A DNA stretch of 64,000 nucleotides, from assembly GCA_947579605.1 (NCBI GenBank), contig OX388320.1, positions 3,906,001 to 3,970,000 of the forward strand, read 5' to 3'. This DNA is from Athripsodes cinereus (taxonomy: Eukaryota; Arthropoda; Insecta; Trichoptera; Leptoceridae). Shown piece by piece: positions 34,925-45,831 of this stretch. A model generated the notes under the pieces. That model saw only the letters and a list, made by a program, of their open reading frames with translations. It was not told the origin of the DNA and did not search any database. The position numbers and the translations under genes were made by a program. Positions within the stretch are counted from its first letter, which is position 1. Every line of letters begins with the position of its first letter.

Positions 34925-35524
34925 ACCGACACAGTGAAAATAAAGTGCTAAAGACATTGGATAAAAAAAACATTTTGAGTGACTACTAAATATATAAATC
35001 ACAAAATTTTGAAAAAAAAACATCCAAAAAGGTATTCTACGCATAATTACAAAAAGTGTGTATTGTAGCATATTATTTTATTACAGATATAAAATATACA
35101 AATATGAACATAAATAAACATATAGATTTGATAGAAAAATAAAACTACTATAAGAAAATATTTGTTAGATCAGTCAATAATTATATTTTTAAAACAAGTG
35201 AAAAAACACATGATGCCATATGGAGTGCCTGTTACTTTTAGCTACTTTCCCGACTATAGTTGGTGGTCCAAAGCATTGGAACAAATCGTCTGCGAGTGCC
35301 TGAAATAGGTTTCACTCATTTCTATATTTGAATCTTTGCTTAATCAAAAATTATATTTCCAAACATATAATATGAGTTAATTAAATAAATAAATACCGAC
35401 AAGATTACTTGAATAGGAATATAAAAATAATACAAATAAATAAAAACGAAAAAAAGGTTACATTGCATATTTTTGTTACAATCGCAAAATATTTATAAAA
35501 AGAGCAATGGCAAGAGATTTCGAG
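34925..35524 (-). other. 3' flank of the secreted-protein gene
   Basis: AT-rich, no coding. It should include the 3' UTR; the only clear AATAAA on the gene's strand is at 35077-35082, about 440 bases past the stop. Confidence 0.4.
35077..35082 (-). terminator. Candidate poly(A) signal
   Basis: AATAAA on the minus strand downstream of the stop codon at 35525. Nearer AATATA variants exist at about 35365, so the real site is uncertain. Confidence 0.3.
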
Positions 35525-36750
35525 TTAGGCAGATCCTTCTAGAGGAGTACTTGGATCAGGATCAGTCGACCCTGCTTCAGGTACGGGATTACTATTAGCA
35601 GCTGGTTGTTGTACAATCGGTGCACCAGGTAATTGAACAATTGGTGGAGTAGGAACACTGGAAAACTGATTAGGCATGGAAGGCAAATAAGATGCCATTG
35701 GAGAAACATATGAATTGGTTGGCATATTCCAAGGCATGACTGAGGGCGCTGGATTATATTGTGAATATAAAGGGTACGCCATCGAGGGAGCCATACCATG
35801 GCTCATAACATACTGAGGTATGTTACCGATTCCATAATTTGGTACACTATTCATAGGAGACATTTGAGGTTCAGGCTGAGGTTGAGGATTAGACATCGAT
35901 GACATTATAGCTAATAAATTCATAATTGTTCCCAAAGATTCTGGATTCAAATTAGGTACCGTATTTTGTGCATTATCAATAGTCGTCGGTAATGGTGGCA
36001 CGGCGGGACTGCCACTAAGTGGTAGATTCATTAAAGGTGAAGGATTTATAGGACCTCCAGTTGAAGGTAGCAAACCGGGAATGGAAGGATTTCCAATTAT
36101 GGGTGTCAAGTTCTCAGGTATTAATGCTGGGACGGATGGTGATTCAGAACCGCCTTCAGCGGGTGGAGCGGCCGGTATTTCAGGATTGGCAGCCGCTGGT
36201 GGTAAATTCTCTGGAACTACTTCACCATCTTCAGCAGGTATTATGTCGGTAGGCATTGCATTGGTAGCAAATATTTTTAACACAAATAGCACCAAGAAAA
36301 ACTGTAAACAATAAAATAAAATAATCAACAAAAGCTCTTTTTCTTTTCATATACATATTTATTTGTCTGTGGTACCCGATATATCACATTCTTGTAAATT
36401 GCTGTAAATCTAGCAGAATTAAGTAATTATTTTGCTTTAGAATCGTCAAACTACTCATTATGAACTCACTTTCAGAAAAATATCAACAATTTTCAGATAC
36501 ATAAAATATATTTAGTTGCACCATTAATATGTGTATCGCTTTTTGAAAAGGTGAACACTGTAATAGTGAGTGGTTTTATTTTTTATATGAGTTTTAAAAT
36601 TGTTAAACTAAACACTGTTTAAAATAAACAAAAATAAAATATCATAAAATTCCCAAAACTAATACCATTATTTCAACTAACTTTTAAAAAAAGGAAAAAC
36701 GGACTGAAAATACATACAAATAAACAAGAAGAACTTACATTTCTCAACAT
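35525..36750 (-). CDS. Secreted acidic Pro/Ser/Asn/Met-rich protein, 262 aa
   Basis: Two exons: 36739-36750 (ATG plus three codons, MLRN) and 35525-36301 (258 codons plus stop). Donor AAT|GTAAGT and acceptor TTTATTGTTTACAG|TTT are strong and both in phase 0; the intron is 437 bp. The joined start MLRNFFLVLFVLKIFATNA is a textbook signal peptide, probably cut before MPTD, so the product is secreted. The mature part has about 16 acidic residues, one His, one Trp and no Lys, Arg or Cys. It is rich in Pro, Ser, Asn, Ala and Met, with a Pro-Gln run (PQPQPEPQ) near its middle and Met-Pro-Ser-Tyr clusters in the C-terminal third. It is expected to be disordered and very acidic. No domain is recognised. 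Composition and gene layout suggest an extracellular structural protein (silk, cuticle or eggshell type), but that is inference. The continuous frame that starts in the intron at 36331 is not the real start. Confidence 0.85.
36302..36738 (-). other. Intron of the secreted-protein gene
   Basis: GT...AG intron, AT-rich, with a T-rich tract before the acceptor. It separates the four-residue first exon from the rest of the signal peptide. Confidence 0.8.
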
Positions 36751-36802
36751 TTTGACAATGTGCTGAATCAAAAACTGAAATGTATGAATAAAAATACAAG
36801 AC

Positions 36803-36835
36803 TGAAGCTCTGAATTGACGGTACCGGTATTTATG
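36803..36835 (-). promoter_or_regulatory. Core promoter: TATA-like box and TCAGT initiator
   Basis: CATAAATA at 36828-36835, then TTCAGT with its A at 36803, exactly 30 bases from the first T of the box. TCAGT is the arthropod initiator. The predicted 5' UTR is 53 nt and ends CAAAATG, the preferred insect start context. Confidence 0.7.
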
Positions 36836-36839
36836 CAAA

Positions 36840-37390
36840 AAAACTATCTCAAGAGACATACATTTGTCGGAAATAATAGAAGTAAAGTAAACATGGGAAA
36901 AACATGACACATACCTAATAATATAATGATGACATAGATAAATATTAATTAGGCAGTATTGACAGAGACAAATGCAAATGAGATACCAATAACAGGTGTT
37001 TTGCTCGGTCTTCATCCGTTTGTCACTAAAAATGTTTCATAAATTATGTTTTTGTTGAAAAAATAAAAAAAAGAGTCGCAAAAATAATAGTATCGAGAAA
37101 ATTGTCTTATTCAAAATATTTAAAATAATTTTATGTTTTTGGATAACTGCTAATTTAAAATATGTTCATGTACTTTATGTTAGTTGGAAAAAATCTTGCC
37201 CTCTCTTTATTGATTGCATGATTTTATTTAATTTTTATAATTTTTCGGTTTGAAATTGCATGTATTCAATGTGCAACAAACAATGAAATAGATGTGAGTG
37301 TAAAACAAAAGATTTTTGAGTTACAAGAATTCTTCATTTCAAAATATTTAAATTAAATTAATTAAATTAGATCAATAAAATAAATAAATA
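36840..37390. other. Upstream flank of the secreted-protein gene
   Basis: AT-rich. It may hold tissue-specific control sites, but I recognise none. A 112-codon minus-strand frame overlaps the promoter and is not supported. Confidence 0.35.
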
Positions 37391-37394
37391 TTTA

Positions 37395-37895
37395 ACTTCA
37401 TTTGATAAATTATGTATGCAAGTGAAACGTGGACATGGTTGAAGAAGGACGAAAGTGGAATAAATGCTGTGGAGATGAGATCGCTGAGGAGGATGGTTGA
37501 TAAAACGTTGCGTGATAGAGTGAGGAATGAGGATATTAGAAGAATGAGTGGATGCAAGAGGAGTGTTATGGATAGAATGCGTGTAAATAAATTAAGATGA
37601 TTTGGTCATGTGGAGCGAATGGAAGAGGAAAGAATGACAAAGAGGATATACTTGGCTGAAAGGAGGGGGGTGATGAAGCGCGGGCGTCCGAGAACTACAT
37701 GACTTGAACATGTAGATCAAATTCTCAAGGACGACCGTGTTTTGAGTAAGAGAAATCAACGTGCGTGCATGAGAAATTGTATGACTGTGGAGGAGGCGAA
37801 AGAAGTATGCAAGGACAGATCTAATTGGCGTTCCGTTCTCTCTGTCTACCGCACTTGGGATATGGCGTGAGGGAATAGATAGATAGAATATTAAA
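37395..37895 (+). pseudogene. RTE-like LINE C-terminal half, best copy
   Basis: Plus-strand reading YASETWTWLKKDESGINAV, MRSLRRMVDKTLRDRVRN, RWFGHVERMEEERMTK-like (stop in place of Trp), KRGRPRT, then LSKRNQRACMRNCMTVEEAK, VCKDRSNWRSVLSVYR and TWDMA before the stop. These motifs mark the region after the RT core in endonuclease-type LINEs. Ends in a GATA tail at about 37872-37890. 5'-truncated with a few frameshifts. Confidence 0.75.
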
Positions 37896-37899
37896 TTAA

Positions 37900-38685
37900 A
37901 ATATTTAAATAATGAAGAAAAATTTTCAATTCATAATAGGTACTGTACGAGTATATGCAACAAAATAAATTTAATATACAAAGTAACTGCGCAGATTCGT
38001 AGTAGAATTAACGAATCAACGTTTATTACGAAGAATTGAAACACCTTCTGTTAAATATTTGGTAAAAAGTCTTTGGGCTACGTCTTAACTTGTCTCTCAT
38101 AATAAATAATATATTGAAAACGAAGGCTGAGTTGGGGTGAAATTAAATATAAAGCCGAAAATTCCAATAATTAATATTTCTACACCGAACCGACCACCCT
38201 CTTATTTCATAAGCAGTTAAGTCCAAAAAAAAAACTCAGAATGAAAGGTGCAGAAACTTGGTATTATTAGTTTAAAAAACACCCCCTGATGTAATCTTCG
38301 TTATTACAGTAAAATCAGGATTACTGGAGTTCGTGTTGGTCCCAAAACTGCAAGCTTTTATCACCAAGAACAAATTATCTCAAATTTAATATGCTAGGTA
38401 CATTATCGAACGCAAACTGAATAGTTGCACTTTGTCAAAGAATTGAATTCGTTACAACAATGATGTAAGGTAATTACAATGTTTTTTTTTATTAATATAC
38501 ATTTTATATATATTATTTGTGTCTATCATTGATATGTTAATTTTATTTTGACTGTGTACCTACTTTGTCTATAATATCTGTAATTTCTGAACTAATGTTT
38601 GTTAATACGTATTGTTAAAGTCTTTATCATTTATGAAGTGAAATAAAAAATATCATTTATTGGATTACAAAATGAAAAAAAAACA
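37900..38685. other. AT-rich stretch
   Basis: No gene. The last 80 bases (ttgttaaagtctttatcatt, then gtgaaataaaaaata) resemble the LINE 3' tail at 54395-54453. Confidence 0.35.
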
Positions 38686-38689
38686 GCAA

Positions 38690-39300
38690 ATTGAAGATAA
38701 AAAAAAATGAAATCTTAGCGAAAGAAGAAAATTGGCCGGTGCTAGAGCGTATCGTGCACTTTGAACCATTATCAACGATGGCAATGTTTCGAACGTGGCA
38801 AAAATGCTAGTGCGCAATTCCATTCTGATACTGGCACTTATGTATGCAAACGAAATTAAGACGTTGTTCAAGAAGGACGAAAGCGGAATAAATGATATGG
38901 AGATGCGATCGCTGAGAAGACTGGTTGGCAAAGCGTTGCGTGATAGTGACGAATGTGGATATTAGGAGAATGAGCGAATTCGTGAAGAGTGTTGTGGATG
39001 GAATGCGTGTAAATAAGGTTTATACATGTGGATCGAATGGATGATGAAAATATGACGAAGAAAATATACTTATCTGAAAGAGGAGGTGTGAGGAAGTGCA
39101 GACGTCCGAGAATTACGTAGCTTGATTACGTGGATTAAATTGTGCATGTTGCATGTTCAACAAGAGAAACCAGCGTGGGTGTATGAGAAATTGTATGAAT
39201 GTAGAGAAGAAAGGAACGTAGTATGCAAAGATCTATCTACATGACGTTCCGTCCTCTCTCCCTACACCACTTGGGATACGGCGTTAGGGAATAGTACAGA
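38690..39300 (+). pseudogene. RTE-like LINE C-terminal half, longer 5' extent
   Basis: Adds upstream sequence to the 37395 copy: NVAKMLVRNSILILALMYAN corresponds to the LVP.LMYGSETW region of the family. Then KKDESGINDMEMRSLRRLVG, and damaged frames to 'cttgggatacggcgttaggg'. Older than the copies at 22917 and 37395; the GATA tail is lost. Confidence 0.7.
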
Positions 39301-39304
39301 ACAA

Positions 39305-39860
39305 TAGATTAGTATCTCGGCAGGTTTATTACCTATAGTTAATCTACTGGATCCCATTTTTGTACCATGATGATAAAGTTATAGATGATTTTCTCGAAAA
39401 GAGCGTTTAACGAACAAGGGTTAAACGACGAATGCCTTTTTTGATGTTATCCACGAAAAAAAAAACAGGGAGGGTTGATTGTAAAGTTTCTCAAAAATTG
39501 AATCCTGCTGTAATGCAGCTTTGGCGACGTGACAAGTGTTGGGAATTAATAATTCGGAAATTTAATATGTACTAGACGATATGCATCGAGGTATTAATTA
39601 TTATACTGAACATAGCAGGAGGGTGCAATTCGCTTATTGAAAAAGTTCAACCGCCCCTCCCTGTGAGATCAAAAGGATTAATTTACATGCGGAAAATTGA
39701 TCGAGCAAATGAAGTTCGGAAAAGCTGAATAAAAGTGTGAAAGGAAAAGTTGTAAATTAAATAATTTAACGTTGGCCAGACCATGAAGGTAAAAAAATAT
39801 AGAAAGAAGATTAATAATTCAAGAGTTTTTGTGTTTACACTGTGGAAATCCATTTTTAAT
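39305..39860. other. Non-coding stretch
   Basis: Nothing identified. Confidence 0.4.
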
Positions 39861-39867
39861 TTTATTA

Positions 39868-40086
39868 AATAAAATATAAAAATATATTATTGAGCACTGT
39901 TTAATCTCCACTTTGTTAGGTTAGATACCTTCCACTACCTTCTCAACACATGAACAATAGCTCTCACATTTTTTTAGATTTCAGTTTCCCTGAAGATGCC
40001 TACAAGTATAGGCGAAAACGTTCGGCATCTAACCTAGCATAGTGGAGATTAAACAGTGCTCAATTATATATTTTTATATTTTATTT
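39868..40086 (+). mobile_element. Foldback element with hammerhead core and 60-base insert
   Basis: Arms 39868-39929 and 40024-40086. The right arm follows directly on the motif at 39990-40023; the left arm is separated from it by about 60 bases. Arm sequence (ggagattaaacagtgct) is related to the 33097 element. Confidence 0.7.
39990..40034 (+). ncRNA. Hammerhead-ribozyme-like motif
   Basis: CTGAAGA, one T, GCCTA..TAGGC (stem II, 39998-40013), GAA, AACGTT (palindrome, 40017-40022), C at 40023, then GGCATCTAACC, which pairs with ggttagatacc at 39919-39929 (one mismatch) as stem I. Confidence 0.55.
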
Positions 40087-40264
40087 AATATAATTAGAAA
40101 GAAGATTAATTGAAAAATATGGATGTAAGACCAATCGATAGTAGATACCAAATTATTATTTTACTCTGTTTCATGATATTATATTAAGGGGTGTTCCTGA
40201 ATAAAATATATAATATCAGAAGGAAAGAGACAATTTTAAGAATTTGGAATCTCGTTTTCGTTAC

Positions 40265-40525
40265 TAATAACACTGTGGGACCCAAATATAAAGAAAAAGT
40301 CCCCCGCTCTTTTCCGCAATTTTTTCTATTACAGCCAGGTATTCGAAAAAGCTCATATATAAGACAATTAACATCTTAAATTCAGCAATGAGGCATGCCA
40401 CCCATCTTGAATGTCATTTTTTTTGCTGGCAATAAGAGGAAAATTTGCAAATTTAATGCATGCACTTCGTCCGCTGGCTACCTCACTTGTGGGCTATAGC
40501 GTGATGGTATAGCAGTAAAAGTAGT
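40265..40525 (+). mobile_element. S1 SINE-like copy, full length, diverged
   Basis: 'gtgggacccaaatataaag', 'ttcagcaatgaggcatgcca', 'tggctacctcacttgtgggc' and 'gcgtgatggtatag' in order. Confidence 0.65.
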
Positions 40526-40674
40526 ATTCATCAATTCTTTAGACGTGTTCAAATTTAATGAAAAGAATATAACGTCTTTTGAATTTCAAGACTTTTAAAC
40601 CATCGATAAATTGGTAGGTACTAATATTATCGATCTCTTCAAATATTTTATAAGGAAGAATACATACTATATAT

Positions 40675-40840
40675 AATGAGTTACAATCCATTGGATTGGT
40701 CTGCAACGAGTTTTGACTTATTTCTCCACTCCTCCCTATTCTCAGCTAGTCTCTTCAACTCCATATATGAGCCACAGCTCATGTCCCTCTTCAGTTGGTC
40801 CATATAGGCGTCTCTCAATATCCCACATACTCAAAAAAGT
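40675..40840 (-). pseudogene. LINE C-terminus (YMDQL type)
   Basis: Minus-strand reading GILRDAYMDQLKRDMSCGSY, ELKRLAENREEWRNKSKL, VADQSNGL, open throughout. Typical of the last 50 residues of RTE-like LINE proteins. The scrap at 12555 belongs to the same family. Confidence 0.6.
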
Positions 40841-41289
40841 TTCACTGTCGCCTCATAATTGATATAAAATAATAACTGAAGAGTTATTCGGTGTTGTTTG
40901 AATTGTTCTGGATCTTTCTTAAGAAATATGATGTCAATAACTCGAGAAAATTTTATAGACATACGAACCAATTAAACAAAATTAATATGTACAGGTGTCA
41001 AAATTGTATTGAATCAATAGTAAAATAAATACTACTCGAACATTGTCAATGATACGAATAATTATTTATGTGAATATTCAGACGTCATATTTAATTTATA
41101 TTCAATTTTTTTTCATTATGCTAATTATTGAATGACACATTAACGATGAAAACAGTATGTTGCAGTCGTCGCTAAAAAAGGTGGATCTTGCATCTCTCAT
41201 ACGCATTGATTGTCAATGTTTTTTTGATATTTTTTTATGTAACTTTTAATTAATCTTTTTCTTATTATTGTACTGTAACAATTTAATAG

Positions 41290-41645
41290 TCAATAAAGAT
41301 TGACGGCTGGTGTGACGCGGAGGTAACAATCTTGACTTATGCTCCACTCCTCCCCACTATGACGTCTCCGGTGTGGACAAGATTTGTCCAAGAATTTCGG
41401 ATAAATGGAAATCTCCATACTTCTGCGCTATCCGGGTGGTCGGTGGGTCCTTCAATGTATGTCCTTGGTCTGGATGTTATATGAATATGAGTTTGGTGCA
41501 TTGTATATTATGTGTATCGTCGTATTAGTACCCATAATACAAGATTCATAATTTAGTTTGGGACTAGCTCGATCGGTGTGTATTGTCTATGCATGTTTTG
41601 TTGTTTATTCATTATTATTGTTAAGGCGTAAGAAATCTCGCATAA
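41290..41645 (+). mobile_element. tRNA-derived SINE S3, long copy
   Basis: A-box-like TGTGACGCGGAGGTAAC at the start, then a block 'ctccggtgtggacaagattt' to 'gggtggtcggtgggtcc' shared with 57000-57215, and a 3' part shared with 61757-61875 ('cccataatacaagatt', 'gggactagctcgatc'). Confidence 0.55.
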
Positions 41646-41649
41646 ATAT

Positions 41650-42055
41650 TACAACTTTGCCACCTCAGTGATGAATCTGTAAATTTATAATAAATTTTGT
41701 ATTTTTTTCTTGTAATTTTTTTTTTTTTTTTTTTATTTATTGGAAAAATATCACAAAAATACATATATATTACACATTTACTAAAATACACTTAAAAATC
41801 TATTGTTTACTATCCCATTGAAAGAGTTATACTTGTGTATGGGATAGATTTACAGTATTCTTAATTTTACACATCTAAACAATAATATACTTAACTAATA
41901 CTTACTCTAGATATATTCTACTTAACAATTAACTTTTTTTTCAATAAACCTATTTTATTTTTAAATACTCTATAATTCCCGACGTTTTTCAGTTCCTTTG
42001 GTAGCCCATTATATTATGTATTATTGATTATATTATTTATAGGTATATTATTTTG
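41650..42055. other. AT-rich stretch with poly-T
   Basis: A T-run at about 41718-41735 and AT-rich sequence after it; possibly LINE 3' UTR in reverse orientation, not assignable. Confidence 0.3.
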
Positions 42056-42059
42056 TACT

Positions 42060-42205
42060 AATTAGTTTAATGTCAATGTGACGCGGTTAGATGGAAGACA
42101 TTACTGCATAGTGATAATCTCGCCACTGCATATCGTATTAGTATTTTATATTGTTGTTACCTACATTATATAATGATCATGTGCAAAAAGAATAAATAAA
42201 TAAAG
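42060..42205 (+). mobile_element. Retroposon 3' end
   Basis: 'agtgataatctcgccactgc' to 'gaataaataaataaa' matches 47455-47580 closely; the simple tail marks the 3' end on the plus strand. Confidence 0.5.
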
Positions 42206-42209
42206 GAGT

Positions 42210-43430
42210 AAAGCAGAATGTTTGAAATATTTGTAAGTATACGTGCAGGTGCAAAAACATGTTAGACGCAGCGAGGACCTTTCAGCAGCAACTAGTAAGT
42301 GCAGACAGCAGGAAATGAAAGGAGGAGCATCACTACATACAATACGAAGTGGAGTGTCATGCCAGATAATTTTCATCACCTGAGGCGAATTGTAGAATCC
42401 GAAATAATAATATGTACATAATAACACTATATCTTACTAGACTCGACACGAACTGTGTACAAGAAAATAGTAACTACATGCTTGCAAAGCTTATGAAGTG
42501 GTTCACAACAGTTGATAGACTAAAGACTGAGCAAATCCCCACATCTGTGAAATATAGAGATTTGATTTCATTGATTTCATTTTTTCAAATTTTCAGTAAG
42601 TCACCTGTTAATGACTTCTTTTTTTTTAATTAATGACCTTTTTCTTCATGTGTTATGTTTTCTTCAAATGTTTTCAATGTTCTTATATGACGATGAAAAT
42701 AACAAGAAAAATAGCAGATGTATTCTTGTAGGGCATATACCTAATGTAATAGGTAAGAGGGGCTGTCTTATAAAACAAATAACATAGGTGTCTTCAGAAA
42801 ACAAGTTATAAGCCTGATTTATATTGTTTATATCAATCGCTATTGAAATATGACAAGATTCTCTCTAATAACGTCATCCATTTCAAGACAACCAGACCAT
42901 GTTGCCCAATGTCTTAGATTTTTATATACTTAATTTGTTAATTTCTATTTTTTTATAAACGTTATCCGTTTGAAAGTCTCAACATTTCTGACAGTAAACA
43001 GACGAAGTATTAAAAAAAAATTAGTCGCTTACTAATAGAAATCCAATATCAACAAACCTCTACAATTAAAAGTGACTTACTACCAAATGTGTTATTTCTA
43101 TCCAAAATATTTCTTTTATATATTTTAAGTAAAGGAACGGTTTATTCTAAGATGCTCCAGGCTATGCGATATTTTATGATTGTTACGTCGAAAACCTATT
43201 TTAAATATATTGTAGTCATAATTGATGTTAGATATATTATCAATTTTGTGTGTGTATCACTGGTGTTTATTGTGTGTGCAATCTTCTTTGCATATCCTTC
43301 CCCCACTCCCTTCCTTATACCCCAGTGTGCTCACATAATTGTCACAAAAAAACTCTCTTCTGCTGAAAACTTTGGTGATGTGCACACGCATATATATCAG
43401 TCATATATCAAACAGTTTCAATAGTGTAAT
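42210..43430. other. AT-rich stretch
   Basis: A 111-codon plus-strand frame at 43089-43424 and a 73-codon one at 42412 have no splice, promoter or family support. Confidence 0.3.
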
Positions 43431-43467
43431 TAAGTGATTGTGTTTAATTAAAGTAATTCAATGATTA

Positions 43468-43587
43468 ATGGCCGGTTTCAATAATCTATCTATCCGCTAC
43501 TGTCGATTGAAATCTATTGTGTTCTATATTTTAAATCATAGATTTAAATCGACAGTCACAGATAGATAGGTTATTGAAACCGACCAT
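43468..43587. mobile_element. 120-bp hairpin MITE
   Basis: Almost the whole element is an inverted repeat: ATGGCCGGTTTCAATAATC at the left, GGTTATTGAAACCGACCAT at the right, with only about 16 bases of central loop. It is flanked by an imperfect 34-bp direct repeat (43432-43465 and 43588-43621) sharing aattaaagtaattcaatgat exactly. Confidence 0.75.
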
Positions 43588-43624
43588 AAGTGCTTGTATT
43601 GAATTAAAGTAATTCAATGATAAT

Positions 43625-43970
43625 AATAATCAAATAGTGATATTAAAACAATTATATAAGGTGTTTAAGTGCAATACAAGAAAGAAAATAGAAATTTGGG
43701 GTGAGTTACAGCCTCCTATATTCAGTCCTAATTTCAGTAGTGATATTTAGCCTTTTAACAGGAAAATATTCTACAATTGCTATTGACAAAAACGAAATTC
43801 AAAATACTTTTTTGAAAAAGATTGCTCACGACTATTATCCCTTGCGTGGGAGAGGTACCTATTACAAATAAAATCTGTTCAACTGCATGTCATGCATAAT
43901 ATACCTTCCTTCTTCCGCAGTATATAATAGTGTATCAGGTAAGTATAACATTCAGGACTTGAAAATACAC
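43625..43970. other. Non-coding stretch
   Basis: Nothing identified. Confidence 0.4.
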
Positions 43971-43971
43971 A

Positions 43972-44323
43972 AACTCCATCTCGATGTAAACATATTAAAT
44001 TGGATTGATAAAACTAACTCCATCTCGATGTAAACATATTAAATTGGATTGATAAAACTAACTCCATCTCGATGTAAACATATTAAATTGGATTGATAAA
44101 ACTAACTCCATCTCGATGTAAACATATTAAATTGGATTGATAAAACTAACTCCATCTCGATGTAAACATATTAAATTGGATTGATAAAACTAACTCCATC
44201 TCGATGTAAACATATTAAATTGGATTGATAAAACTAACTCCATCTCGATGTAAACATATTAAATTGGATTGATAAAACTAACTCCATCTCGATGTAAACA
44301 TATTAAATTGGATTGATAAAACT
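43972..44323 (+). repeat. Minisatellite, 8 identical 44-bp units
   Basis: The unit begins aactccatctcgatgtaaac and ends ggattgataaaact. Units start at 43972, 44016 and every 44 bases to 44280. I see no differences among the eight copies. Confidence 0.95.
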
Positions 44324-44734
44324 AAAAGCAACAACGGTAACAGCGATATATTATGTATAGTAATATGACAGTCTTCCTGTTTCTAGATCCGACGAATCAG
44401 CTTCATGGCTTTAAGTTGTAGGCAATATATGTATTTAATTCAAGCATTTACATACTACATATATACCCCTGCAAGAAGTGTTGAGTGGTGATTTTTTTTT
44501 AGATACCTAGTAGTATTTTATCCTCCACAGGGCAGGACCAATCTAGTGGCTAACTCTCCAGTTGGTAGAGCAGTGCAATATCTTAACGAAGTAGCACCTC
44601 ACATTGATATTTTTGGTATATCATATCAGGAATTTATTAAGCATGTAGACATCCACTTGTAATGTTTTGTTTTATTTTTGTTTTGTTATTATTATAATTT
44701 TTTTATCATTATTATTATAATTAATTATTATGGT

Positions 44735-44783
44735 GCATAATAATTATATTATAATAATAATAATAAAAAACTTTATTGCACAA
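44735..44783 (-). mobile_element. LINE 3' end with ATT tail
   Basis: On the minus strand 'gtgcaataaagttttttatt' passes into (ATT)n, a common LINE terminus. Confidence 0.45.
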
Positions 44784-44829
44784 AAAAACAACATATGAAA
44801 ATATTCTAATATTTTCATATGTTGTTTTT
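44784..44829. repeat. 46-bp near-perfect palindrome beside a SINE
   Basis: 22-bp arms 44784-44805 and 44808-44829 with 2 nt between. It ends about 12 bases before the SINE S2 head at 44843. Confidence 0.9.
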
Positions 44830-44842
44830 GAATAATGAGAGT

Positions 44843-45020
44843 TCGTCGGTAGCCTGGAGGTAGAGTCTCGGCCTTGTGAACATCCGTGGTTCGATACCAG
44901 GTGCCGGCAAACTCTCCTTTCACGACACAAGCTTTTAGTAGCTTACTGTGAAAGGTGTATAAGGTTGTATTTGGGTTTATAACAAAAACCCAGATATATC
45001 TTTTTAAAAAAAAAAAAATT
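44843..45020 (+). mobile_element. tRNA-derived SINE S2, good copy
   Basis: A box in 'gtagcctggaggtagagtct', B box GGTTCGATACC, body 'tagcttactgtgaaaggtgt', 3' end 'acccagatatatcttttt' and A-run. Reference copy for the family here. Confidence 0.85.
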
Positions 45021-45034
45021 CAATTTAACTATAC

Positions 45035-45110
45035 AAAAAAAATTGTGCAATGGGCGAGTTTATCGCAGAAGCGCGATATCTTCCAACTAACCCATATTAT
45101 GTGAAGATTT
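45035..45110 (-). mobile_element. LINE 3' UTR remnant
   Basis: 'gtgcaatgggcgagtttatc' and 'gatatcttccaactaaccca', as at 6690-6775. Confidence 0.5.
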
Positions 45111-45514
45111 TTGTTTTTTTTTGTTTGATTTTTATATAAGCATGTAAACGCTTTAATATGTTTTTTTCTTGGATCGGGTACACGGTCTACTAGAACCGAA
45201 GTGAGTGTGAAATTGTGTAGTGTTTTTACAGAATATTGTAAGTTATTTTTTTTATTAATAGGTTATATTCGTATGGTTGTTATTTTAGATTCCTAGATTC
45301 ATATTTGTTTATGATTGTTATATGTTGTCCACTGTCCAGCAATTAGGTTTCACAACTGTCAAGCTGGCAGTGGTATGTTTTATTCAAATAAAATAAAATA
45401 AATAAATAAATAAAAAATGGTAATAAAAATACCAGTATAAGAATCATCCATTTTTATTTATTGATTAATTTTCGACATGTAAATTGCAATCATATAAGAA
45501 TATTTTTATATATT

Positions 45515-45580
45515 TATTAATTTATTTATTTCATCTCATAAACGGCAAAGCCTTTAACAATATATATCAAGTATTACAGA
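45515..45580 (-). mobile_element. LINE 3' tail
   Basis: Reverse complement of 54395-54453: 'tttcatctcataaacggcaa' and 'agcctttaacaatatat'. Confidence 0.55.
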
Positions 45581-45831
45581 CAGATGAGAAAAAAAACGTA
45601 AACATAAGATCATTCTATTTCTAGCCTACATTCAAAGCCCATTAACTCGTCTACGAGTAATCAAGAATTTTTAAATCACATTTCATAGAGTATTTCATTT
45701 CATAGGGCAAATTTAACTATAGTCAATTGTCAGCTTTAAAATTATGTTGTGTAATTTTAATGATATTAATGGTAAAATCAATTTTGAATAGGAACTAATG
45801 AAATTATGATAAATGATCGAGAATCTACACC

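Noticed and set aside
36061..36314. Plus-strand frames of 63 and 77 codons
   Set aside because: Antisense shadows of the secreted-protein gene.
36302..36331. In-frame Met at 36331 as start of the secreted protein
   Set aside because: It lies in the intron, upstream of a strong acceptor (TTGTTTACAG). The spliced start MLRN has a better context, a better signal peptide and an aligned promoter.
43089..43424. 111-codon plus-strand frame
   Set aside because: Composition is that of AT-rich random sequence. There are no splice signals, promoter or family motif.
43972..44323. CRISPR array
   Set aside because: The units abut with no spacers and the DNA is animal nuclear; it is a minisatellite.
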